DNA of 64,000 nucleotides, taken from NCBI GenBank assembly GCA_039000515.1, contig JBCFYV010000219.1, positions 186,001 to 250,000 on the forward strand, written 5' to 3'. This document shows positions 10,374 to 19,935 of this stretch, piece by piece. Origin of the DNA: Timema cristinae. Taxonomy: Eukaryota > Arthropoda > Insecta > Phasmatodea > Timematidae. Position numbers and translations under genes: made by a program. The notes under the pieces were generated by a model. That model searched no databases. It worked only from the letters and a program-made list of their open reading frames with translations, and was not told the origin of the DNA. Each line of letters opens with the position of its first letter. Position 1 is the first letter of the stretch.

Positions 10374-11844
10374 TAAAATGGAGTAAACAAATAACTCCTT
10401 CAGCGCTGTCGAGTAATAAAAAACGGTCACCTTTAAAATCAAGGGCCAGGCGAATAGGGGCATATCTGCGACACTCCACCAAAATGTGGTGCACAGTAAG
10501 GGGAGCATCGCAAAATTCACACACTGGAGGTGGATCCCTTCTGAGTAAAAATCCGTGGGTTAGAAATGTATGCCCGACGCGGAGTCTCGTCACGATGACC
10601 TCCTCTCTCCTAGACTTTCGTATAGAAGAGGGCCATCGCAACACACCGTCCCTGATGGACCGCAGCTTGTTCTGAGCAGGGGTCGAGACCCACTGCTCGT
10701 GCCAGGTGCGTAACACTCCACGCCGAACATAACCCTTAAGATCTAAAAACATGACACCCAGACTCGCCTCCGGAGGCAAGCTCGCTGCCTCCTTGGCTGC
10801 CTGGTCCGCCAGTTCATTCCCTGGAAGACCAGCGTGACCAGGAATCCAGCAAAAGGCGAGCCGGGTGCTTAATGAATCAATTTTTAAAATTTGTTCATGT
10901 ATCATCTGCACGAGGGGATTCCAGGAATAAAGTGCGGACAAAGCAAACAGAGCACTCATGGAATCCGTGCAGATGAGAACAGAACGGTGACTATTTCGAT
11001 ATATAAAACACAAAGATTTAAAAATGGCATACAATTCAGCCGTAAAAACACTGGTTTCTTTAGGTAAACCAAATTTAAAATTGGATCCTTCCACAACAAA
11101 AGCACATCCCACGGAGGCTCCAGATTTAGAGCCATCAGTGTAGATTCGCTCAAATCCGTGAAAGCGAGTGGAGAGGAGCTCATTAAAGGTCCTCTCATAT
11201 ACAAAGTTTGGGGTGGTCGCTTTAGGGAACTTGGCAAGATCAAAATGGCATTTCGGAGGGCGTATTTTCCAGGGAGAAACTCGACCTGGTGATATGGGGA
11301 TAGCCTTTGGCAGCACTATCCCACACGTGTCGAAAACCGATAGCATCCGGATCCCAACCGGCCTTGTACTACGCCATTTGGTTTCATACAAGACATTGTT
11401 AGGGGGATGAAAAACAGGGCGGTAGGCAACATGATCTGGCATGCAGTGCAGTTTGGACACGTAAGATGCAAGGAGGTAAGACCGCCGGTAAGAAAGAGGG
11501 GGCTCACCGGCGTCGGCACAGATGCTGACGACTGGACTGGTACGAAAAGCACCAGTAGCCAGTCGAATGCAAGCATGGTGGACGCTATCGAGCATCTTTA
11601 ACGCCGAGGGTCTAGCGGAACCATAAAGAAAACTGCCGTAATCAAGTTTTGATCTCACCAAGGCTCTATAGAGGCGCATCAAGGTTTCCCTATCTGCACC
11701 CCAGGACCGACCGCTAACCACTTTGAGCAGGTTTAGTGCTTTTATAGACCTCGCTTTCAAGTCTTTGATGTGGGGGATCCAAGTTAATTTAAAATCAAAT
11801 AAAAGTCCCAGGAACCTTACGGTCTCGGAGACAGGTAAAAACAA
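10084..11844 (-). CDS. Chimeric ORF: LINE RT C-terminus + RNase H fused in frame to ORF1 proline-rich tail
   Basis: This is a single open frame of 586 residues. Residues 1-230 are the RT thumb/connection region (FLGLLFDFKLTW, SWGADRETLMRLYRALVRS, STRPVGIRMLSVFDTCG). Residues about 235-360 are RNase H with RIYTDGSKSGASVG, TAELYAIFKSL, ICTDSMSAL and FCWIPGHAGLPGNELADQ. The Zn-knuckle CEFCDAPLTVHHILVEC follows. After GVICLLHF the normal C-terminus is replaced by TRPVPIVSTRD and the ORF1 tail of copy A, read on through its minisatellite. All RNase H acidic residues look present. Whether it is expressed is unknown; the start given is only the first Met of an ORF cut off on its 5' side. Confidence 0.75.
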   Translation of the reverse strand: MFLPVSETVRFLGLLFDFKLTWIPHIKDLKARSIKALNLLKVVSGRSWGADRETLMRLYRALVRSKLDYGSFLYGSARPSALKMLDSVHHACIRLATGAFRTSPVVSICADAGEPPLSYRRSYLLASYVSKLHCMPDHVAYRPVFHPPNNVLYETKWRSTRPVGIRMLSVFDTCGIVLPKAIPISPGRVSPWKIRPPKCHFDLAKFPKATTPNFVYERTFNELLSTRFHGFERIYTDGSKSGASVGCAFVVEGSNFKFGLPKETSVFTAELYAIFKSLCFIYRNSHRSVLICTDSMSALFALSALYSWNPLVQMIHEQILKIDSLSTRLAFCWIPGHAGLPGNELADQAAKEAASLPPEASLGVMFLDLKGYVRRGVLRTWHEQWVSTPAQNKLRSIRDGVLRWPSSIRKSRREEVIVTRLRVGHTFLTHGFLLRRDPPPVCEFCDAPLTVHHILVECRRYAPIRLALDFKGDRFLLLDSAEGVICLLHFTRPVPIVSTRDTKRQPAPSMVVPKLVHGATPRRSRLHHLYPRGGLLGEHPQPFQTLLVDPLRVLLEEHPRVLLGVLNHLRPLSSRSTPPQERRRSG

Positions 11845-12018
11845 CGTTGTTCATTAAAATATTGGGGGCTAGCTGTATTCCGCGTAATCTATGGAAGTGG
11901 ACGACAGTCGTCTTGGCCGCAGAGAAGCGAAAGCCATTACGAGATGCCCACAACCATAGATTGTTTACAGCGAGTTGTATCTGTCGTTCAGCCCTGTGGA
12001 GACTTGATGAATTGCAAT
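10374..12018 (-). mobile_element. LINE copy B, lacking both its 3'UTR and its 5' half
   Basis: This minus-strand segment covers the C-terminal RT region and RNase H only. It has no 3'UTR or (AAT)n tail of its own: it starts at the RNase H C-terminus, joined to copy A ORF1. It ends within RT (SLHRAERQIQL region) exactly where the ATT tail of copy C begins at 12019. A LINE piece without a 3' end is not expected from simple target-primed reverse transcription. Confidence 0.8.
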
Positions 12019-12491
12019 ATTATTATTATTATTATTATTTGTGTTTAGAGGCCCATCGACACAATGAGGTCATTAGGGCCTTAGCATTACATAGGTACAT
12101 AGTAAAATCTCCATAGGAGAGAGACAGAATATTCACCTGTTTATATAAAAAGGTGAAGAGACAATATAAAAATACAATATAAAAGGAATGGTTCTCAATA
12201 TGAGAAAAAAAAAACCATTTGAGGCACTCCATAGGATTACTCAAATGGGCTCAAAGTACAATTGAGTGAAAAACCTGCTAAAAAAAACCACAGGTGTATC
12301 ACTCTAATAAAAAAAACATATTAAAACAATATATTAGTTAAAAAGACAAAACTAACATGTTAAAATAATCATTTTATTAAAGCATGTTAAAATGGATAAA
12401 ACGACAAGACAAACACATTAAAGTATAATAAAATGTTAAAAAGGGTCTAAATATGAGATAAAATGCAGATGAGCCACTTTATAAAAGTGAC

Positions 12492-13619
12492 TCAAATGGC
12501 ATTAAAAAGATTCGCCTGGCGTATAAAATGGAGTAAACAAATAACTCCTTCAGCGCTGTCGCGTAATAAAAAAGGAAGGTCACCTTTAAAATCAAGGGCC
12601 AGGCGAATAGGGGCATACCTGCGACACTCCACCAAAATGTGATGCACACTAAGGGGAGTATCACAAAACTCACACAATGGAGGTGGATCCCCTCTCAGTA
12701 AAAAACTATGGGTCAATGAAGTATGCCCGACGCGGAGTTTCGTCACGATGACCTCCTCTCTTCTAGACTTTCGTATAGAAGAGGGCCATCGCGACACACC
12801 GTCCCTGATGGACCGCAGCTTGTTCTGAGCAGGGTCGAGACCCACTGCTCGTGCCAGGTGCGTAAGACCCCACGCCGAACATAACCCTTAAGGTCTAAAA
12901 ACATGACACCCAGACTCGCCTCAGGAGGCAGGCGTGCTGCCTCCTTGGCCGCCTGGTCAGCCAGTTCATTTCCTGAAAGACCGGCGTGACCAGGAATCCA
13001 GCAAAAGGCGAGCCGAGTGTTTAATGAATCAATTTTTAAAATTTGTTCGTGAATCATCTACACGAGAGAATTCCACGAGCTGAGTGTGGACAATGCCAAC
13101 AGAGCACTCATGGAATCCGTACAGATGAGAACAGAACGGTGACACTTACGATATACAAAACATAGAGATTTAAAAATGGCATATAGTTCAGTCGTAAAAA
13201 CACTGGATTCACCAGGTAGAGTAAATTTAAAATTGGATCCTTCCACAACAAAAGCACATCCCACGGAGGCCCCGCATTTTGAGCCATCCGTATAAATGCG
13301 TTTAAACCCTCGAAAGCGGGTTACGAGGAGCTCATTAAAGGTCCTCTCGTATAAGAAGTGTGGGGTGGTCGCTTTAGGGAACTTGGCAAGATCAAAATGG
13401 CATTGAGGTAGGCGTATCTTCCAGGGAGAAACTCGACCTGGGGATGTGGGGATAGCCTTTGGCAGGGCTATCCCACACGTGTCGAAAACCGAAAGCATCC
13501 TGATCCCAACCGGCCTTGTACTACGCCATTTGGTTTCATACAAGACACGGTTAGGGGGATGAAACACAGGACGATAGGCAACATGCTGCGCCATACAATG
13601 AAGTTTCGACACGTAAGAT
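12492..13619 (-). pseudogene. LINE C ORF2, 3' part (RT end, RNase H, zinc knuckle)
   Basis: Going 5' to 3' on the minus strand this encodes YVSKLHCMAQHVAYRPVF, the RNase H domain (YTDGSKCGASVGCAF, TTELYAIFKSL, ICTDSMSAL, WIPGHAGLSGNELADQ) and the C-terminal knuckle CEFCDTPLSVHHILVEC, ending NLFNAI. A stop interrupts it near 13058 (SWNSLV then stop) and a 1-base deletion near 12835 shifts frame. The 5' continuation lies beyond the LTR, from 15142. Confidence 0.85.
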
Positions 13620-15141
13620 TGTGTCACACCCCCTTCTCCTCAACTGGACAAGGGCAGGTGAACACGTACAATAAGGTAAAGAGGGCATGAAAACAACAAG
13701 AAAATGAGTTAATTGCAGAAGAGCGTTAGGACCGCATATTTGTTGATAGGCCTATACTTGGACCTATTCAATCATCTGCCGCTATGAACCCTTCTCAAAC
13801 ACCATCCACTACTATACCTAAAGACTCAAAAGGAACGGTACGAGAGTCTTTTGTTTGATCAGCCAAAATTACTTTGAACTTGTCGATGTAAATTAAAGAT
13901 TGCGAGTCTAATAAATAATTATTTATTTGAGAATAGATTAACAATAATTATATATGTATATATGTGACTATATATATATAAGTAACAACAGATAGTTACA
14001 AGAGAATTACATAAAATAAAAAAGGGTTATGCCCATAACAATACTGAGGCGCTGTATCCATAGCAACCTTGTCCTAACGGTTACTTTTACAATGTAGCCA
14101 TTACATAAACAAAAAAAAGGAGGTAAAGGGGTTATGCCCATAACTATACTGAGGCGCTGTATCCATAGCAACCTTATCCTAACAATTAAATTCACTACGT
14201 AGCTTACAGCCCCTTAACAGGCCTCAGCGGCAACCCGCAGTGCGCGCTTCATAGTTACAAAACATTGGCGTATTACTTAAATGCCAACCCAAAAAGAAAG
14301 TAATATACTTATATTATTCTTAGCCCAAATTAATCCGGGCATTCGCCTTGTAAAGATAAGTTAAAAAAAAAATATAAAAGGTCCCTCATAGTTTCAATCA
14401 CGGGACAACAAGCCGGAAGGGCAAAACCCTGGCAATATATTTAACAAATTATATATAGCATTACGTCATATTAATCTACGTACTTAGCCATTCTTACAAT
14501 ATTACAGAAAATGACAGATGAAAGTCGAAAGGAAATTTAGAATGTACTGGCCAAAAAGAGAATTTAGACCTAACCTATAGTCTATTTAAAATATTCTTTA
14601 AATATTTTCCAAACAGTAAATTTTGAGTAGTACGGCCGAAATTTGAATTTATACCTTTGGGAATAATCCCATCCCGTGATGTGTGTCCAAGACACGGGCA
14701 AACCAAGAAGTGCCGCTTAAGGCAAACGACATCAGATTATAAGCAATTTTTCTCTGAGAGGAGGGGAACATAGGGGAAGCCAAAAGAACATAGTAGAACA
14801 TTCACATGAAACAGCGGGATTGGTGGTAAAGAACAAATAGGTCATTGGAGAGACGTCGGGAACATCACGTGATCACAGTCTGACCACTTCCCATGGGGCA
14901 ACGTGAGAAATGCCACGCTCACCACGCCACACCTCCACAGTCTATCAGTTACGCCTTTTCACTCGGGGCGAGAACAATGTACACGGGCCGGGATGTTTGT
15001 TGATGAGACTTCACACACGGAGACCGAGAAACGGGCAGTTTTGGTGAGTCTTGTTATGTCCACTCTTCGTGGTTGTAGACTTGGTGTTATTTAACTCATA
15101 TTTGCTTCTTGCTTGTAACGTTGATCTCAAGCAACGTTACA
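13620..15141. mobile_element. Solo LTR 1 (TG...CA, 4-bp duplication AGAT) inside LINE C
   Basis: The insert starts TGTGTCACACCCCC and ends CAACGTTACA. AGAT flanks it at 13616-13619 and 15142-15145 (AAGAT if a 5-bp duplication is assumed). TG...CA ends with a 4-bp duplication are usual for Ty3/Gypsy-type LTRs. No gag-pol coding is present, so it is a solo LTR. Inside, about 55 bp around GTTATGCCCATAAC is duplicated at a 105-bp distance (14026 and 14131), and there is a TATA-rich stretch at about 13945-13982. Strand cannot be decided. Confidence 0.75.
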
Positions 15142-15143
15142 AG
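15112..15143. repeat. Perfect 12-bp inverted repeat at the LTR 1 end
   Basis: CTTGTAACGTTG (15112-15123) is the exact complement of CAACGTTACAAG (15132-15143), with an 8-base loop. It overlaps the LTR end and the first bases of the target duplication. Confidence 0.8.
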
Positions 15144-15145
15144 AT

Positions 15146-17704
15146 GCCAAAAGATAGGACCGCCGGTAAGAAAGAGGGGCTCACCGGCGTTGGCACAGAT
15201 GCTGACGACTGGACTGGTACGAAAGGCACCAGTAGCCAGTCGAATGCCAGCATGGTGGACACTATCTAGCATCTTTAACGCCGAGGGTCTAGCTGAGCCA
15301 TAAACAAAGCTCCCGTAATCTAGTTTAGATCTGACCAGGGCCCTATACAGGCGCATCAAGGTTTCCCTATCAGCACCCCAGGACCGGCCGCTTACCACTT
15401 TGAGCAAATTCAATGCCTTGATACACCTCGCTTTCAGGTCTTTGATGTGGAGGATCCACGTTAGTTTAAAATCAAATAAAAGTCCCAGGAACCTAACCCT
15501 CTCCGAGACTGGTAAAACAACATGGTTAAGTAAAATATTGGGGACTTGCTGTATTCCGCGTAATCTGTGGAAGTGGACTACCGTCGTCTTGGCCGCTGAG
15601 AAGGTAAAGCAACTATGCGATGCCCACATCCACAGATTGTTGACAGCTAATTGTATCTGACGTTCAGCTCTGTGGAGACTCGATGAACTGCAATAAATTG
15701 CGTAGTCATCCACAAAAAGACATGAACGGACAGGTACGCGCAAGTTGTCCACGATGCTATTTATCGCGATAGCGAATAACGTACAGCTTAAAATACTACC
15801 CTGAGGCACCCCATTTTCTTGAATAAAATCATCGGATAAGTTGTTTAACCTTACCCGGAAGTGTCTATCCGACATAAAATTAGATATAAAAATAGGGAGG
15901 TTCCCCCGGAACCCGCAATTAAACAGAGTTTTTAAAATGCCGTACCGCCAGGTGGTATCGTACGCTTTCTCCAGATCGAAGAAGACAGCCAGAAGATGCT
16001 GCTTATGGAGAAAAGCGTCACGAATAGCCGTCTCTAGACAGACAAGGTGATCCACCGTGGATCGGTTACGGCGAAAACCACATTGAATATTAGATAGCAG
16101 ATTGCGGGATTCTAAATACCATATAAGTCGCTTATTAATTATTTTTTCCAATATTTTACACAAACAACTAGTTAAAGCTATCGGTCTATAGCTAGTTGGC
16201 TCTAATTTATCTTTGCCACTTTTATATATAGGTATAACGGTTGCTTGCCTCCATAGTGAGGGGAACTGCTGAGATTCCCAAACACTATTATAGAGGTCTA
16301 AAAGAAGTGCCTGTCCGGCAGGGGGCAGCTGACGCAACATCTCATAATGAATGTCGTCTGGACCAGAGGCTGTGCTGCCGGCCTGGGACAGGGCATAGGT
16401 AAGTTCATCTTTGGTTAAGGGGGAGTTATAATCCTCCCCCCGACTTCGACCAAAATCCATAGCATGGCGCTCGATGTTCCGCTTATAAACTGCGAACTCG
16501 TTAGTGTAGCTCGCAGTGCTAGAAATATTGGCGAACATCGAGCCCAATACATTAACGACTTCCTCAGGGGAGGAGACACGTGAACCGTTAGACATGAGGG
16601 CAGGTATATTGTTATTGGAATTGTTGCTATTACGTAATTTACGGATATTATCCCAAACCTTAGTTGTGGGGGTGGATATTGTAAGGGTTGAAATAAATTT
16701 TCTCCAGGACTCTCTTCTGCTTTCACGAATGATACGGCGAGCTCGAGCACGTAGAATCCGGAATGACTCCAGGTTCTCCAAAGTAGGACGTCGGTGAAAA
16801 AGACGTAGGGCCCTTCGACGGTCAGAAATAGCCAACCGACACTCCTCGCTCCACCAGGGAACGGGACGGTGGCGCGGATTTGGCGAGGATTTAGGGATGG
16901 AGGCCCTCGCCGCCGCGATGACCGTCGAAGTAAAATACTCAGTCTTAACATCGACGTCAGGAGAAGGGGATTCGTGGAAAACGGCGAGCTCGCGGAATTT
17001 ATCCCAGTCGGCACGTTTAATCACCCATTGGGGAACTCGTGCTGTGCTTGGGCAATCTTGGAGTGGGGAAAGCAGTATAGGGAAGTGATCGCTTCCACAT
17101 AGGTCCGTATGGACATCCCAAAGGAAGAGGGCAGCGATACCTGGCTACATAAAGTTAGGTCGATGGCAGAGGATACACCATTAAATGTAGAGAAGTGTGT
17201 CTGGGTCCCGGTGTTCATTAACACCAGGTTTCCCGAGACAAGAATATCCTCTACCATCCTCCCACGTGCGTCAGTAATATTGGACCCCACACACAGGTTA
17301 TGCGCATTAAAGTCCCCCAAGATGATATAGTGGGCGGGAAGTTGTATAAAGAGGGCCTCTAGGGTCCTCTTAGGAACACGCTCTCCCGGTGGGAGGTAGA
17401 TGCAACATATTGTTACCTCCAAAGGGAGGGAGACTCTGACAGCAATCACTTGGAGATCAGAAATGATATTAATATTTGTGTGATATATATTGCTTCGTGC
17501 GAATATAGCCACACCTCCGCTAGCCCGATCAAAGAAAGGCTTGTCGGTACGATACACATCGTACCCACGAAGCATCGGGTTGTCATTAGGGCGGAGGTGG
17601 GTCTCATGCAAACACAAGATGGAAGGATGCAGGGAAGAAATTATTAGTTTGATTTCCTCTACACGAGCATAGAAACCCCTACAATTCCATTGAAGTAGCG
17701 ACAT
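15146..17704 (-). pseudogene. LINE C ORF2, 5' part (endonuclease and RT core)
   Basis: The endonuclease starts MSLLQWNCRGFYAR at 17704 and contains PNDNPMLRGYDVYRTDK, YIILGDFNAHN and SAIDLTLCS. The frame changes near 17020-17120. The RT core continues to 15146 with YRPIALTSCLCKILEK, FDLEKAYDTTWR, GVPQGSILSCTLF and LFVDDYAIYCSS. The last residues of the long open frame derive from LTR 1 sequence. The remaining RT and RNase H lie at 12492-13619. Confidence 0.87.
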
Positions 17705-17722
17705 AAGTTATTAGTATGAAAT

Positions 17723-19440
17723 TTAGTTATCCTCGCAATCCATTTCACTATCCTTTAAGAATAAAAATTTGTTGAGGCCCTTTTTAGGCCCTCTTGCCTT
17801 TCCCAGTCTCTCCTGTACCTCTCGCTTCAGGAGAGGCTTCGGCTGATTTTTGAGAGGCTGGGTAGTCGGATCCTTGCGCGAAGGCTTTGTTAAGGCCTTC
17901 GACGCTCTTTTAATAGTATCCTTTTCGGCGGTCTCTCGCTGGTCCTTCTTCAAGGCACCAGTGGGACTCGCCTCTACGGCCTCACCTGCTTCGCCACTCA
18001 TCCCGTCCTCTGGAGGCACAGAGGCGAGAGTGAGCAACTCAACAGTGGCCGCATGCAATTTATTTCCCCGAGGAGGGCTCTGGGGAGTTCCCCGAGGAGG
18101 GCTCGGGGGTGTTCCCCGCGGAGGGCTCGGGGGTGTTCCCGGAGGAGGGCTCGGGAGGGTTCCCCGAGGAGCCCTCCTGGGTGGTACAGGTGGGGGAGAC
18201 GACTTAGGTGGTAGTTGTGCCCCTATCGACAATTTCGGCGACACCTTGGTTGGCGCGTGTTCAATACGGATGTCTCGAGCAGAGACCAATGGCACAGGTC
18301 GCGATGACGTTTTAGCGAGATTAACTGCGCAATGGCAATTGGGACAGTTAATGTTTTGGCTGACTATCTGGCTGTATGATGTTTGGAATACCGGAGCCTG
18401 ACTAGATGCGTATTCCTTGCGTGCTTGGCATATGAGATCTTTTTTTCGGATTGAATCTCCAGGACTTTTTTTTTCTACCTTCCATTTCGGACAGGCCCGA
18501 GACCAGGCAGTGTGTGGACCCTTACAGTTTATGCAGAACTTCGGAGACTCACATGGTGTTTCGTGAGCCTCTTGTCCACAATCCGCACAGGTCGGCTTAC
18601 CACGGCATCGCAGCTTCGTATGCCCAAATTCCTGACACTGAAAACAGCGCCTAGGATTAGGGACATACGGCCGGACCCTGAGCACGTGGAAGCCTGCTCG
18701 GACCTCCTTTGGAAGGGTAGGTGTCGCAAAAGTTAGGATATACGTGTCAGTTTTTTTATCTTGTCCGTTCTTTTTGGTGCCAATACGGTACACTTCGGTG
18801 ACGTGTTGAGGGGAAAGCTCCTCACAGATATCCTCAATGCTCACGCAGTCGAGGTCATAGCAAGTGACCACTCCCTTGCAAACATTGAGGAACCTGTGAG
18901 GTTCCACCTTCACCGGTATATGAGACGTATTGCTCAACGGTATTGTTCAACGGTATTTCCGAGATTGCCATTACTCTTACGGACTGGATGTCAGTTGTTG
19001 TCTGTATCATTATCGTGCCAATACGCAGTTTTTTTATTGATACGTCCGACTATGCTACACCATTTATCACTCTTTCGAGGATAAATGGGCTTACTCGCTT
19101 TAGAATTTCGTTTTCCTCTGCTCGAGACATTACCAGAAAGCGGGGCTGGGCCTCACCACTTCCTGGACCTTTTCCATCGATGGGCTGGACGGCCTTACCC
19201 GTTTCCGCCTCTTATCAATATTACGGCCCTGTGAGGGGCCGGGCAGTGAGTTGCCAGCAGGGTTTGGCAGTACGATGCCAGCGGCGACAATATTATCGGC
19301 CATGCCGTAATTGGGGACAACCTACACAGTACTCGGATCGTAGACCTAGGGTGATCCAAGTTGGTACTACCACATATGGCCCTGTTAACTGTCCCGACGA
19401 GAGGCTCTATACGACGCTAGACATGACAACCTTCGCATAG
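17723..19440 (-). pseudogene. LINE C ORF1: zinc-knuckle nucleic-acid-binding protein (N-terminus broken)
   Basis: From 18937 down to 17723 the frame is open for 404 residues. It holds a PRE_C2HC-like region (VEPHRFLNVCKGVVTCYDLD, EVYRI, ILTFATPTLPKEVRAGF), then CCHC knuckles (CFQCQEFGHTKLRC, CADCGQEAHETPC, CINCKGPHTAWSRAC). A fourth cysteine pair, NCPNCHC, follows, then an (SPPRGTPP)n proline repeat at about 18066-18180 and a lysine-rich tail ending DCEDN. Family members coat the LINE RNA. Upstream of 18937, ORF1 sequence continues to about 19440 in shifted frames. The ORF1 stop to ORF2 start gap is about 20 bases. Confidence 0.85.
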
Positions 19441-19935
19441 AGCATCGCCGAGACAGAGGTCGTCGCAGCAAGTGGGTGTAGGAAAGTGCCAATTTTACGT
19501 CCGGGCCCTCATGAACGCAACCGATCTTTTCCCAAGTAGGGTACCCGGTTATTGTCATCCCTAAGGCCCTTCTACTAAGGTATTGCAACCGGCGCACTTT
19601 CATTTAGGAGCTCAAGGCAGTGGTATCATATAATAAACAAAGAAGAGCCGGGTTAGTTGCCAAGGTCGTCAACGGAAAGGCCAAAGGCCTCTGTGCAGGA
19701 TGAACGGTGGGGGAAAGGAAGAAAAAGGTAAGGATAGATAAAGCGAAGGGGGAAGAGTGAAAAAAAGGGGTGAAAGTGAAGGAAGAAGAAAATGATGTGA
19801 AAGGAAAGATATAGGATAGGTTTGTCCCACACGAGGTACGTCCTGCACAGAAGCCTCCCCTTTTAGTCGCTTCTTACGACAAGCAGGGGTTACTGTGGGA
19901 CTATTCTAAACCCCGTCCCGCAGGGGGGAGGAAAA

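Larger units (their letters stand above)
12019..19927 (-). mobile_element. LINE copy C, nearly full length, split by a solo LTR
   Basis: The 3' half is 12019-13619 and the 5' half 15142-19927. They abut at exactly the same place in the LINE (the YVSKLHC codons, ACGTAAGAT), so they are one insertion divided by the LTR at 13620-15141. The 3' end has an (ATT)n tail at 12019-12041. The 5' end is the conserved hairpin terminus (complement of CCGTCCCGCAGGGGG near 19913-19927). The 5'UTR covers about 19440-19927. The 3'UTR (12042-12491) keeps the inverted repeats. Confidence 0.87.
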
